Positions 1 to 8,997 are shown, counted from the stretch's first letter. The stretch: 64,000 nt of DNA from Nostoc sp. 'Lobaria pulmonaria (5183) cyanobiont' (GCF_002949795.1 NZ_CP026692.1:6556545-6620544); one strand, 5' to 3'. Translations and numbers: made by a program. Notes: generated by a model not told the origin, from the letters alone.

Positions 1-351
1 CTACTCTACTTTGAACTCCCCGACTATCCAGCAATCCGCACAATCCTTCAGACTGTTTATATCGAAAATCAATCCCATTTCCAGCCCGAAATTCCTTTGT
101 TTACCAAATTTTTAGCCCCAGGGTTAGGTTTAGCCGAAGAACCAACCCAAAAATTTGCGGCACAAGAAAGTTTTGGGATGAACCGTTGCCAAATCGTCGC
201 TAATGCTTTGTTAGAAGCTTGGCAAAAAGGTAAAAACGCAATGGAGGAACGGATGAGGGTTATTGACCAACACTTTGCGCAACACCTAATAGATTTACAG
301 CGTCCTTATCTCAATCCTAGTTCTGAAGATATATATAAGCCGTTAAATTGA
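1..351 (+). CDS. HopA1-like (T3SS effector HopA1 family) protein, 3' part
   Basis: The frame is open from base 1, so this is the C-terminal part of a gene that begins left of the window. The 116 visible residues include GLAEEPTQKFAAQESFGMNR, followed by a helical stretch and an ending with YLNPSSEDIY. This pattern resembles the C-terminus of cyanobacterial HopA1-family proteins as I remember them. In bacteria other than plant pathogens such proteins often sit near ribosomal-peptide (lanthipeptide-type) genes, and their role there is not settled. No such neighbour is visible because the 5' side is missing. The TTG at position 97 is internal and not the start. The family call comes from recalled motifs and is moderate. 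Confidence 0.5.
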   Translation, partial: LLYFELPDYPAIRTILQTVYIENQSHFQPEIPLFTKFLAPGLGLAEEPTQKFAAQESFGMNRCQIVANALLEAWQKGKNAMEERMRVIDQHFAQHLIDLQRPYLNPSSEDIYKPLN

Positions 352-454
352 TTGATTAATTGGGCATGGGGCATGGGGCATGGAGATAAGAGATAAGGGA
401 CTATAGGAGAAGTTGCAGCAAGTTTTTCCCCAATGCCCAATCCCCAATCCCCAC

Positions 455-1237
455 TCAAAATTCCACAATAACTGGTACATGGTCGCTAGGTTGAGTTAAC
501 TTTCTGGGTGCAACATCAATGATGCAACTTGTCGCACGCTCATACAGGATGGGTGTCAGATAGTGATGGTCAATTCGCCAACCTAAGTTACGACGGAAGG
601 CGGCGGAACGATAATCCCACCAGCTATAATTTCCGCCTTCTGTGGTGAATTTGCGAAAAGCATCGGCAAATCCCAGTGTCAGAATATCCCGTAAGGCTTG
701 GCGCTCTGTTTCTGTAGCCATAATGTGATTTTCTGTACTCACTTGCTCGTGAATATCCTTATCTTCCAAGGCGATATTGAAGTCGCCGCACACACAAATT
801 GCGGCTTGTGACAGCACAAGCAATCGCAAATACTCGTGTAGCGCTGTCAACCAGCGCAGTTTGTATTCGTATTTCTCAGTTCCTACCGCTGCGCCATTAG
901 GAACATATAAGTTTATAATCCGAACACTATCAATTACACCTGTAATCACGCGCTTTTGCTCGTCCCATTCGTGATGTAAATCTGGCAAAATCGCCCTAAA
1001 CCCGCTACTAACATCTAGGAGTGGCTGGCGGCTAATCAGGGCTACGCCGTTATAAGATTTTTGTCCTGACATATAAAGGTTATAGCCTAACCGCTCAAAA
1101 GGCGATCGCGGAAATTCAGCATCCACAACTTTGGTTTCTTGCAAGCAGAGAACATCAACCGGATTCAGGGTTAACCAATCGATAACCTGTTCAAGGCGAG
1201 TGCGAATTGAGTTGACGTTCCAAGTAGCGATTTTCAT
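455..1237 (-). CDS. xth: Exodeoxyribonuclease III
   Basis: A 260-residue protein of the exonuclease III/AP endonuclease family, of usual length. It removes nucleotides 3' to 5' and cuts at abasic sites in base excision repair. Visible motifs: N-terminal ATWNVNS with the metal-binding Asn, LCLQETKV with the catalytic Glu at about residue 34, CGDFNIA with the Asp/Asn pair at mid-protein, and C-terminal SDHVPV with the catalytic His. It begins MKIATWNVNS at the expected family start. It stands alone, with a 459-base gap before the next gene on its 5' side. There are no signs of damage. Confidence 0.96.
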   Translation of the reverse strand: MKIATWNVNSIRTRLEQVIDWLTLNPVDVLCLQETKVVDAEFPRSPFERLGYNLYMSGQKSYNGVALISRQPLLDVSSGFRAILPDLHHEWDEQKRVITGVIDSVRIINLYVPNGAAVGTEKYEYKLRWLTALHEYLRLLVLSQAAICVCGDFNIALEDKDIHEQVSTENHIMATETERQALRDILTLGFADAFRKFTTEGGNYSWWDYRSAAFRRNLGWRIDHHYLTPILYERATSCIIDVAPRKLTQPSDHVPVIVEF

Positions 1238-1696
1238 TAGTTAATTATCAGAATTTTTGTAAATTACTAATTACAAATTATGTAATTATTGTACAATTAC
1301 TTAATATTTATATTTTCTGTTCTTTTTGCCAATTACCTTTAAATGAAGCTTTAATGACTTGATCCCATTGAATATTTTAGTATTGTCAGCTACCAAATAT
1401 TCAATTTTGTAAGTTCTGCTACAAAATATTCTACCTCTTTATGATCCCCAAGACAGATGCAACAAATAATAGATTAGCTATACGGTTAGAAGTGTAGCTC
1501 AGAGTTGACTTTCGCCGATAGTCAGTTAAATTTCTTGGTAGAAAATTTGCGGTGCGGTTAACCGTTATTGTGCTTTTGTTAGCCTGTTAGGTTAATTTAA
1601 ATGTCAAAAGAGTAAGTACAAATGCTCTTTACTCATAAAATAATGATGTCGCTCATTATATTGAGGACAATTTCATAGACTGAACCAGAAAAACTT
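1238..1696. other. Intergenic region between divergent genes
   Basis: AT-rich, with no convincing ORF or RNA gene. It must hold the promoters of xth (minus strand) and the glycosyltransferase gene (plus strand). I see no strong hairpin or repeat. Confidence 0.6.
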
Positions 1697-2767
1697 ATGA
1701 AAATCGCTCAAGTTGCCCCCTTATGGGAAAGGGTTCCACCTCCTAATTATGGAGGAATAGAACTGGTAGTGAGTCGCTTGACTGATGAACTTGTTCGTCG
1801 CGGTCATGAGGTAACTTTATTTGCCTCTGGCGATTCTCAAACTTTGGCTCATTTAGAAGCAGTTTATCCACGTGCATTACGCTTAGACCCAAATGTGAAA
1901 GAGTATGCAGTGTACGAAATGCTAGAACTAAGCCAAGTTTACCAACGTGCTACCCAATTCGATATTATCCATTCTCATATAGGGATTTCGGCATTACCTT
2001 TAGCGAGTTTAATAACAGCAACTTCTACAGTCCACACCCTGCACAATAATTTTACAACTGACAACCGTCACGCATTTAGCTACTACCAAAAGCAACCATA
2101 CATCAGCATTAGTAACTCGCAGCGTCAAATCGATCTTAATTATGTTAGTACGGTTTATAACGGAATTGAGCTAGGAGATTACCCATTCGTAGCCCAACCG
2201 TTAGAACATCCATATTTAGCATTTTTAGGTCGTTTTTCGCCAGATAAAGGCCCGCAACATGCGATCGCTATTGCTAAACAGAGTGGTTGGCGCTTGAAGA
2301 TGGCAGGAAAGGTTGATGCAGTCAACTCTGAGTTTTTTGAACAAGAGATTGCCCCGCACATAGATGGTCAGCAAATCGAATATCTCGGTGAAATTAACCA
2401 CACCGAAAAAACTGAACTTCTGGGCAATGCTGCGATAACTCTTTTCCCCATTAACTGGCAAGAACCTTTTGGGTTAGTAATGATTGAATCCATGGCAACT
2501 GGTACGCCAGTGATTGCCATAAATTTAGGTTCTGTACCTGAAGTTATTGCCCACGGTAAAACAGGTTTTATCTGCAATAGCTATGCAGAAATGGCGGCAA
2601 TGATTCCACCAGCTTTGGAACTCAATCGTCAAACCTGTCGAAAACACGTAGAAAACAACTTTAGTGTTAGCCAAATGGTTAACGGATATGAAGCTGTTTA
2701 CAGACAAATTATTAAAGACCGCATAGAATCGAATGGCCGCATTCATGCAGCTAACATCCAATTTTAA
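1697..2767 (+). CDS. Glycosyltransferase family 4 protein
   Basis: A 356-residue GT-B fold retaining glycosyltransferase that moves a sugar from a nucleotide donor to an unidentified acceptor. The N-terminal Rossmann half carries PPPNYGGIE near residue 15 (the usual GT4 acceptor-side glycine loop). The C-terminal half has FLGRFSPDKGP at about 178 and the donor-binding EPFGLVMIESMATGTPVIA at about 262, with the two conserved Glu of the EX7E motif. It has no signal peptide or membrane segment, so it is probably cytosolic. It is followed 55 bases later by a small zinc-ribbon gene on the same strand, which may share its transcript. The substrate cannot be told. Confidence 0.93.
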   Translation: MKIAQVAPLWERVPPPNYGGIELVVSRLTDELVRRGHEVTLFASGDSQTLAHLEAVYPRALRLDPNVKEYAVYEMLELSQVYQRATQFDIIHSHIGISALPLASLITATSTVHTLHNNFTTDNRHAFSYYQKQPYISISNSQRQIDLNYVSTVYNGIELGDYPFVAQPLEHPYLAFLGRFSPDKGPQHAIAIAKQSGWRLKMAGKVDAVNSEFFEQEIAPHIDGQQIEYLGEINHTEKTELLGNAAITLFPINWQEPFGLVMIESMATGTPVIAINLGSVPEVIAHGKTGFICNSYAEMAAMIPPALELNRQTCRKHVENNFSVSQMVNGYEAVYRQIIKDRIESNGRIHAANIQF

Positions 2768-2822
2768 TCAACTGCTTTTTTACTTAGTTTAAAACAACAA
2801 TTTTTTTAAGGAGAATATTGGT

Positions 2823-3008
2823 ATGAGTACGAGAGCCAACACTTGCCCATGCTGCGGTGGTTCCCTCCTGCGTCATGCCCGTCATGGTGAACTATATTGG
2901 TTTTGCCTGTCGTGCCGACAAGAAGTACCGCTATTAACTGCTACTCGCCTGCCTAATGTGGAAACCCGGAACACCGGAGTGGTTCCCCAGCCAGCGGTGA
3001 ATACCTAG
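2823..3008 (+). CDS. Small zinc-ribbon-like protein (61 aa)
   Basis: A 61-residue protein with two close Cys pairs, CPCCGG near the N-terminus and CLSCRQ about 20 residues later, the arrangement of a one-domain zinc ribbon. A clear ribosome site (AAGGAGAA) lies about 10 bases before the ATG, which supports real translation. The C-terminal third looks disordered. It lies between a glycosyltransferase and a zinc dehydrogenase, all on the plus strand. The function is unknown. Small zinc ribbons may bind nucleic acid or protein partners, but nothing here decides which. Confidence 0.75.
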   Translation: MSTRANTCPCCGGSLLRHARHGELYWFCLSCRQEVPLLTATRLPNVETRNTGVVPQPAVNT

Positions 3009-3111
3009 TTTTTCAATAAAATCTACTAAAAATCAATACTGATTTAGTTTAGACCTATCAATTAGCCCCAACTGGTAAAATTGGATCGAGCTAATTGATA
3101 GGTTTAAAGTT

Positions 3112-4134
3112 TTGTTAGCAGCGTTACTTTATGGTCAAGAAGATTTACGCCTAGAGCAAGTTCCTGACCCCACTCTGGCGGCTGGGGAAGTCGTGCTCGA
3201 AGTAGGGGCAGCAACAACTTGTGGTACAGATTTGAAAGTCTGGCGGCGTGGTGGTCATGCCAGGATGCTGATACCACCAACGCTGTTTGGTCACGAAGCG
3301 GCTGGGCGAATTGTTGCCTTGGGTGCAGGGGTGACAAATTGGCAAGTTGGCGATCGCGTCGTCGCTAATAATTCTGCACCCTGCATAAAATGTTTTTTTT
3401 GTCAACTTAAAGAATATTCCCTATGTCCAAATTTGACATGGAATAATGGGACTTTTGCCGAATACTTGAAAATTCCCGCACCGATCGTCGAGCATAATTT
3501 GTTGCAGATTCCCGATGAGTTGCCGTGGGAATTGGCAGCGATGACAGAACCTTTAGCTTGTGTGTTGCATGGCGTAGCGCGTTCAAATATTAAGTCTCAA
3601 GATAAAGTAGTCGTTTTAGGAGATGGGGCGATCGGGCTGATGTTTGTGGCAGCCTTGAGCGAGAAAGCTGAGGTTTTACTGTGGGGAGGTAATAACCATA
3701 GACTAGAAATTGGTCAGAAATTGGGTGCAACCCAGACCTTTAATTATCATCAAATTCCAGAGATTCCCAGTGTAGTGAAAGAACTTACCCAAGGATGGGG
3801 TGCAGATGTAGTAATTGAAGCCACTGGTGTCCCAAGTGTTTGGGAAACTGCGATCGCTTGCGCCCGTCCTGGTGCAACAGTCAACTTATTTGGTGGATGT
3901 CCGCGGGATACCAGCATTACTGTGAATACAGAACAGTTACACTATAACGAACTTACCATCAAAGGTGTTTTTCATAATACACCAGAGTATGTGCGATCGG
4001 CGCTTGCACTCATAGCTAGTCGCAAAATTCCCTTTGAGTTACTTATTAGCGAACAGCGACCATTAAAAGATTTAGAACAGGTGTTTTCTGATATGAAAGC
4101 ACGTAAAGTAATAAAGGTAGCGATGATTCCTTAA
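3112..4134 (+). CDS. Zinc-dependent alcohol dehydrogenase family (MDR) protein
   Basis: A 340-residue medium-chain dehydrogenase/reductase. The catalytic-zinc region shows TTCGTDLKVW (first Cys ligand) and FGHEAAG (His/Glu). A four-Cys structural-zinc lobe follows (CIKCFFCQLKEYSLC), then an NAD(P) Rossmann segment with VVLGDGAIGLM. The layout resembles threonine/sorbitol dehydrogenases, but the substrate is not readable. The start is uncertain: a stop lies at 3076 in frame, no ATG follows it before the domain, and a TTG at 3112 fits the conserved N-terminus. It follows the zinc-ribbon gene by about 100 bases on the same strand. Confidence 0.9.
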   Translation: MLAALLYGQEDLRLEQVPDPTLAAGEVVLEVGAATTCGTDLKVWRRGGHARMLIPPTLFGHEAAGRIVALGAGVTNWQVGDRVVANNSAPCIKCFFCQLKEYSLCPNLTWNNGTFAEYLKIPAPIVEHNLLQIPDELPWELAAMTEPLACVLHGVARSNIKSQDKVVVLGDGAIGLMFVAALSEKAEVLLWGGNNHRLEIGQKLGATQTFNYHQIPEIPSVVKELTQGWGADVVIEATGVPSVWETAIACARPGATVNLFGGCPRDTSITVNTEQLHYNELTIKGVFHNTPEYVRSALALIASRKIPFELLISEQRPLKDLEQVFSDMKARKVIKVAMIP

Positions 4135-4337
4135 TTTTTTGCAGGGTACAGCAGATGATTTAGGTCTAGCCAAACAATGTAAAAAATCTCGTCAATAAAG
4201 AACCCATGAACCCTACCATGTTCATTTGAGGAGATAGAAAACTGATATGGGATGTCAACTAATTGTTCTTCATTCGGCAAACCTGCTAACCAGATAAAGT
4301 AATTTGCTACGTTAAAACATGACAACACTACAACCAT
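4131..4337 (-). pseudogene. Remnant of a conserved cyanobacterial protein (C-terminal piece)
   Basis: A 68-residue minus-strand frame ending NEHGRVHGFFIDEIFYIVWL followed by DLNHLLYPAK. I recall this tail (RVHGFFI...FYIVWLDPNHxLYP) as the C-terminus of longer cyanobacterial hypothetical proteins of toxin-antitoxin-like character. No upstream part of such a protein is visible and no good ribosome site precedes the first ATG, so I read it as a truncated remnant. It is tail-to-tail with the dehydrogenase and overlaps its stop by a few bases. A genuine short gene is the alternative. Confidence 0.45.
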
Positions 4338-4495
4338 CCCCTTCAGTATGCTAGATAATAGTTAGCTTTTATTTGCTCTACTACATCACCTTATAGAGTT
4401 ATCACAGCAAGAGCTAGGAAGAATTTTTCTGCTTCTTATAGTTTAATTGAGCGATCGCTATAATTGCGTCTCTACTACCTAATAACTAAATCCTT

Positions 4496-5260
4496 ATGGC
4501 AAACGCTATTTCAATTACCGATTCTCTAGTTATTAATCCCGTCCCTAAATCAACAATTATTCGTTTGGAGAATATCTTTAAAGTATATGGCAGTGGCGAA
4601 ACTGAAGTTAAAGCACTTAACGATGTGAATTTGACTATCCACGAGGGCGAATATTGTTCAATTATGGGGCCATCTGGTTCAGGTAAATCCACAGCTATGA
4701 ATATTATCGGCTGTTTAGACCGACCCACAGGCGGACATTATTACTTAGATAATATTGATGTGGCGCAGATGGATGATAAATCTCTGGCACATATCCGTAA
4801 TAAAAAGCTGGGTTTTGTCTTCCAACAATTCCATTTATTACCCCAACTCACAGCATTAGAAAATGTGATGCTACCAATGGTTTATGCTAGTGTGAATCCG
4901 AAAGAAAGAAGCGATCGCGCAACAGAAGCCTTGACACGTGTAGGTTTAGCAAATCGCCTTAACAACAAACCAACTCAACTATCTGGTGGACAACAACAAA
5001 GAGTAGCGATCGCACGTGCGATCGTCAATCGTCCCGTAGTACTTCTCGCCGATGAACCCACAGGCGCACTTGATTCGCGTACAACCCAAGAAGTCTTAGA
5101 TATTTTTGGCGAACTCAATAGCAGTGGAATCACAGTTGTTATGGTGACACATGAACCAGAAGTCGCTCGTCAAACCCAGCGCATCGTTTGGTTCCGTGAT
5201 GGTCAAGTAATACACTCCAACCTCACCCCAGCCGACTTGAGTCAGTTAGCTGTCTCGTAG
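4496..5260 (+). CDS. ABC transporter ATP-binding protein, MacB/LolD type
   Basis: A 254-residue ABC ATPase. Walker A is GPSGSGKS at about residue 60, the Q-loop is [10 protein letters not shown], the signature is LSGGQQQR, Walker B is [13 protein letters not shown], and the H-loop is VMVTHE. The [12 protein letters not shown] opening and the [14 protein letters not shown] region are typical of the LolD/MacB group, which works with FtsX-like permeases on macrolides, lipoproteins or other envelope substrates. No permease gene is adjacent: the next gene is convergent. It must therefore pair with a subunit encoded elsewhere. A perfect hairpin follows the stop by 6 bases. Confidence 0.93.
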   Translation: MANAISITDSLVINPVPKSTIIRLENIFKVYGSGETEVKALNDVNLTIHEGEYCSIMGPSGSGKSTAMNIIGCLDRPTGGHYYLDNIDVAQMDDKSLAHIRNKKLGFVFQQFHLLPQLTALENVMLPMVYASVNPKERSDRATEALTRVGLANRLNNKPTQLSGGQQQRVAIARAIVNRPVVLLADEPTGALDSRTTQEVLDIFGELNSSGITVVMVTHEPEVARQTQRIVWFRDGQVIHSNLTPADLSQLAVS

Positions 5261-5266
5261 GTTATA

Positions 5267-5288
5267 AAAGTCCGCCTGTGCGGACTTT
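5267..5288 (+). terminator. Hairpin terminator after the MacB-type ATPase gene
   Basis: A perfect 9-bp inverted repeat, AAAGTCCGC and GCGGACTTT, with a 4-base loop CTGT, starts 6 bases after the ATPase stop. A second small hairpin (GCGACT/AGTCGC, 5302-5316) follows and may serve the convergent HCP gene. The U-tract is weak. Confidence 0.7.
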
Positions 5289-5325
5289 AGTTTGTGTAGG
5301 AGCGACTTCTAGTCGCCAAAGCTGA

Positions 5326-5856
5326 TTACAAACTTGAGGTTTTCCCAGTTTCTGCTTGCGTTGCAATCGGCTTGACATCGGTGTAACCCACTTCACCAGC
5401 TATTGTCCGAAACACTGACATTTGCTCTTCAAAATCTAGTCCTTCAATTTCAGAAAGCAGATCGTTAACTGTCTTACTTGGCTGGTAGCTAGCTGGTATT
5501 CCAACCACCGTGTCTCCCATAGCTACCGCCCAAGCATACCAAACTAACAGCTGGTTATTTTCTTTTATCGCTCCATAAGCACGAGAATATTCTGTGTCTT
5601 TGCGGTTAACAATATCCCGCATAATATCTAGTTGCTGCTCATCGGATAATTTAAAATAATCTCCTAGCAGAAGTGGTGCCAACTCTGGTTCGGCCGCAGC
5701 GGGAGCAGCTGGTGTGATCGAATCACCCATTTTTTTATAAACAAAATAGAACCAGGCTAATTTGGCATCGGTATCTAAGGCGTTAAACGCATCCACTAAT
5801 TTTTGAGTTTCATTGCTCTGAGCTTGAGAAATACTTTTATCGTAACTTGCAGTCAT
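5326..5856 (-). CDS. Helical carotenoid protein (OCP N-terminal domain homologue)
   Basis: A 176-residue protein matching the all-helical N-terminal domain of orange carotenoid protein. Family signs are an opening helix followed by LAWFYFVYKKMGDSITPAAP, the DIVNRKDTEYSRAYG helix (compare the OCP stretch around NRTDTPICRTY), and LVWYAWAVAMGD. Aromatic residues W35, Y37 and Y40 sit where OCP contacts its keto-carotenoid. HCPs bind carotenoid permanently and act as singlet-oxygen quenchers; some can quench phycobilisomes. A GGAGACAAATTATAATG context supports the start. A CTDH gene lies 2.6 kb away, so this may be the HCP4 paralogue, which is usually beside CTDH. That paralogue assignment is inference. 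Confidence 0.9.
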   Translation of the reverse strand: MTASYDKSISQAQSNETQKLVDAFNALDTDAKLAWFYFVYKKMGDSITPAAPAAAEPELAPLLLGDYFKLSDEQQLDIMRDIVNRKDTEYSRAYGAIKENNQLLVWYAWAVAMGDTVVGIPASYQPSKTVNDLLSEIEGLDFEEQMSVFRTIAGEVGYTDVKPIATQAETGKTSSL

Positions 5857-6074
5857 TATAATTTGTCTCCAAAATAATTTAATAGGCCAAACTAAGTGGT
5901 ACCAGAGTTTGATAATCAGATTCTACTACCCATAGAAATAGTTAAAATAATTGGAAATTATAGCTTTAATCTACCTTTTAATAGAGGTAAAAGTCTCCCC
6001 CAGGAAGCAAGAAAGCAGCACATTACTTCGCTATAATCGCCCTAGCAATAAAAAATTTACCTAAGGTTTTAATT

Positions 6075-6452
6075 ATGCCTGATGAAGAAGTAAAGCCCAA
6101 TTTAAATGAAGATTCAACCCAGGAAGCACAATTAGCTGCTGAAAGGATAGCTAGTGGTGAGGAAAAAGCGCCAACGGTGGATTTTGATGCTGATTATGCC
6201 GCTGCACAAAAATTCAGCGTTAGTGAAGTTGATCGCACAGGTAAAGGTGCAACAGCAGCTGAAGCAGCTACTGCACCTAAGCAGAAAACCTCTCAGCCAC
6301 AAGAGACAAAAACTCAAACTCAGTCAACAGGCAATCCTGATGATTTTCTAGAGTCAGCAAAAGAACTTGGAAATTCTCAGACTGGCGGTGCAACTAATGT
6401 CAGTGATGATTTAGTAAAAGAAGCTTTGGAAAAGGGCGAACGTAAAAATTAA
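6075..6452 (+). CDS. Small acidic, probably disordered protein
   Basis: A 125-residue protein rich in Glu, Ala, Gln, Thr and Lys, with few hydrophobic residues and no Cys. Only the middle (VDFDADYAAAQKFSVSEVDR) and the end (DDLVKEALEKGERKN) look able to form helix. It has no signal peptide or membrane segment. The composition suggests an intrinsically disordered cytosolic protein. It stands between the HCP gene and the HAD/queG pair. I do not recognise a domain and give no function. Confidence 0.7.
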   Translation: MPDEEVKPNLNEDSTQEAQLAAERIASGEEKAPTVDFDADYAAAQKFSVSEVDRTGKGATAAEAATAPKQKTSQPQETKTQTQSTGNPDDFLESAKELGNSQTGGATNVSDDLVKEALEKGERKN

Positions 6453-6600
6453 TTTTCCCTGATATTTTACTATTTTGGAAGATGGGCAATGTCACAAAAT
6501 AAGATAATTTAAATTATCGGCATTGGTAGACATCGCCCACTCTACTATTTTCATAGATTGTCAATTTTTGAAATTATAACTATCGACTTTTGACTGTTAG

Positions 6601-7236
6601 TTAACGACTATTCATCACTTCTAGTAGTTCGCTAGGTTGCTGAATTAAATAATCTGGATTTTGTTTGGCTAGTACTTCCGGTGAGTTAAAGCCCCAAGTG
6701 ACTGCAATAACTTGGATATTTGCTTTTTTTGATGCTTCTATATCTCTGGTTTCATCTCCAACATAAATAACTTCTTGAGGTTTGAGTTGCTTTTGCTTCA
6801 AGACATTATTTATAATAGTTGTCTTGCCAAAAATTGTAATTCCTGAGTAGATAAAATCAAATAGGTGATTTAAATCATTGATTGTAAGGAATTGTGTAAC
6901 ATTTTCTTTAGAATTAGAGGTGATAATACCCAGTTTATATCCTTGATTTTGGAGTTCTGTTAATGCTTCCTTAATTCCCGGAATTGGCTTTAATTCTGGG
7001 ATTTTGTTTTTTAATTCCCCTTTAACTTTTTTAACTAGAAAAGGTATCTTAAATAAAGAAACTCCTGAGTACTTAATGATTTCCCTAGATGTTAAGTTCT
7101 TGAGGAAGGCTAATTGTTCTGGGCTTATTTGTCTATAACCAAAGTCTCCAGCTAAACGATTAGCAATACTTACAAGGGCATCTACTGTATCAGCAATAGT
7201 GCCATCAAAATCAAAAATAATTACTTTCTGGGTCAT
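6601..7236 (-). CDS. HAD-superfamily hydrolase, phosphoglycolate-phosphatase-like
   Basis: About 211 residues with the HAD motifs in order: IIFDFDGTIADT (nucleophile and acid/base Asp), LGIITSNSKEN (motif II Ser/Thr), a later Lys, and IYVGDETRDIEASKKA (motif III/IV acidic pair). A helical cap lies between motifs I and II, as in Gph/PpaX-type phosphatases of subclass IA. The substrate is probably a small phosphorylated metabolite. I take the ATG at 7236 (MTQKVIIFDFDG) rather than an upstream one at 7257. Either way the 5' end overlaps queG, which suggests a two-gene operon with coupled translation. Confidence 0.88.
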   Translation of the reverse strand: MTQKVIIFDFDGTIADTVDALVSIANRLAGDFGYRQISPEQLAFLKNLTSREIIKYSGVSLFKIPFLVKKVKGELKNKIPELKPIPGIKEALTELQNQGYKLGIITSNSKENVTQFLTINDLNHLFDFIYSGITIFGKTTIINNVLKQKQLKPQEVIYVGDETRDIEASKKANIQVIAVTWGFNSPEVLAKQNPDYLIQQPSELLEVMNSR

Positions 7237-8185
7237 TCTTGTGCCTGGATGCGTCAAGATTAGCTAGGGCGTTGCGTCGTAACATTTCTGGCTTAATCCG
7301 CCGCAAGGCAGATGCTGGAAAACGTTTATCCCACTCCCGATCTGAGATTTGGGCTAATTCTAGCAGGTGGGGAGCAATATTCCCAGGATAAGGCTGAAAC
7401 TCTGCAATATCAGTTGTTTGGGCAAAACGCTGATTCCAAGGACAAACATCTTGGCAAATATCGCAACCAGCAACCCAGCCTTGCAAATTAGGTGCGATCG
7501 TCTCTGGCAATTCCTTGTCACGATTTTCTATTGTATGATAAGCAATGCAACGATTAGCATCGACAACAAAAGGCTGAGTAATTGCACCTGTGGGACAAGC
7601 CTGAAGACAACGAGTACAGCTACCACAGTGTTCTGTGTGTGGGCGATCGCTCTCTAATTCTAAATTGGTCAACACTTCTCCCAAAAATACCCAAGAGCCA
7701 TATTCCCGTGTAATTACATTACCATTCTTGGCAATCCAACCAATTCCAGCTTGTTGAGCCAACACTTTATCTTGCACCGGGCCAGTATCTGCATAATAAA
7801 GAGCTAATACGCCTGCATCAAGTGATTTTAGCCATATAGATAGCTGTTTGAGTTTTCTATGCATTACCTTGTGATAATCTCTTCCCCAACCATAACGGGA
7901 AATTTTGGCGTATTCCTCACTTTCAGGACGTTGATGTGGTGTGTAGTAATTCAGCGCTACACACACTAGCGATCGCACCTCTGGCATCACTAAGCGGATA
8001 TCCTGACGCTTTGGATTAGCCATCCATTTCATATCAGCGTGATAACCTAGTTCAATCCATGCTTGCAACCTCTGCGCTTCTGTGGCATTTACCCGATCTA
8101 CAGCAGTAATTCCAACTTTGTGAAAGCCCAACTCGCTGGCTTTTTCTTTCACCAGACTGCTGCTCGTTACAGAATACTGATTCAT
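7211..8185 (-). CDS. queG: Epoxyqueuosine reductase QueG
   Basis: A 324-residue cobalamin/iron-sulfur enzyme that reduces epoxyqueuosine to queuosine in tRNA, the last step of Q34 modification. Two ferredoxin-like clusters are visible: HCGSCTRCLQACPTGAI at about residues 188-204 and GCDICQDVCPWNQRF at about 240-254. The N-terminal half contains the catalytic-domain segments LVCVALNYYTP and RYGWGRDYHKVMHRKL. The length is normal for the short form without HEAT repeats. Its 3' end overlaps the HAD phosphatase start. No other queuosine gene is visible here. Confidence 0.95.
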   Translation of the reverse strand: MNQYSVTSSSLVKEKASELGFHKVGITAVDRVNATEAQRLQAWIELGYHADMKWMANPKRQDIRLVMPEVRSLVCVALNYYTPHQRPESEEYAKISRYGWGRDYHKVMHRKLKQLSIWLKSLDAGVLALYYADTGPVQDKVLAQQAGIGWIAKNGNVITREYGSWVFLGEVLTNLELESDRPHTEHCGSCTRCLQACPTGAITQPFVVDANRCIAYHTIENRDKELPETIAPNLQGWVAGCDICQDVCPWNQRFAQTTDIAEFQPYPGNIAPHLLELAQISDREWDKRFPASALRRIKPEMLRRNALANLDASRHKNDPESNYF

Positions 8186-8423
8186 TTTTTTATCTGGATT
8201 TTGCCCAAATAAAGGTCTAATGAGTATACATTATTTAAATAACATTTTTAATTAATATTTGTTACTTTATCGACATATAGCCTGTCCTAAGCTGCGTAGA
8301 AAATCAAGACTTCCATCGTCAGGAAGATTTATTAAGACGTAGCAATATATCTCAACAGCAGCTTTCTTTTTACCTATTTTTGTATTGAAATTAATATTCA
8401 GATAGCATCATACAGGTGATTTT

Positions 8424-8852
8424 ATGACCTCTGCTGAATTTATATCGCCAGCGCAGTTTGAAGAATTCCAGATTGAGGGAATTACAGAACCAAGCGTACT
8501 GCGTTATTTTGAAACCTTAAATGCAGGAGAATTTGAGGCAACTGCTGCCTTGTTTTCGGTAGATGGTGTGATGCGTCCGCCATTTGAATCTGATATTGTG
8601 GGGACAGATGCGATCGCAGCCTACTTAAAACAAGAAGGTCAAAACATTAAAGCTTACCCCAACACAGGAATAGCCGAGACTGTAGAAAATGGAGATATCC
8701 AAGTCCAGGTAACAGGTAAAGCACAAACTTCGTGGTGTAGTGTCAATGTATTGTGGCTATTTATACTCAACCAACAACAGCAAATTTCTTATACTAGAAT
8801 CAAGCTTTTAGCTTCCCCCAAAGAGTTACTTTCTTTACGTCGTGAAAAGTAA
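8424..8852 (+). CDS. OCP C-terminal domain homologue (CTDH), NTF2-like
   Basis: A 142-residue NTF2-fold protein matching the C-terminal domain of orange carotenoid protein: IEGITEPSVLRYFETLNAGE, DGVMRPPFESDIVG, VTGKAQTSW, and the ending LLASPKELLSL, which closely resembles the OCP end. CTDHs bind a keto-carotenoid as a homodimer and can pass it to apo-HCP. Cys105 in the SWC segment lies where the Anabaena CTDH has the redox-active Cys that controls dimer state. The partner HCP gene is 2.6 kb upstream on the opposite strand, separated by three genes. No ferredoxin-like or OCP gene is present. Confidence 0.9.
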   Translation: MTSAEFISPAQFEEFQIEGITEPSVLRYFETLNAGEFEATAALFSVDGVMRPPFESDIVGTDAIAAYLKQEGQNIKAYPNTGIAETVENGDIQVQVTGKAQTSWCSVNVLWLFILNQQQQISYTRIKLLASPKELLSLRREK

Positions 8853-8997
8853 GTAGCAAATAACTACAAAGGGCAAAGTTTTAAACCAATACTTCTCACC
8901 CAGTCACACAGGATTCATGGCTTTATTCTGGCTCCTGAGTTCTGAATTCGGAATTCTTCCTCATAAATAGCATGATTTGAAAAATAGTAACTTTTGT

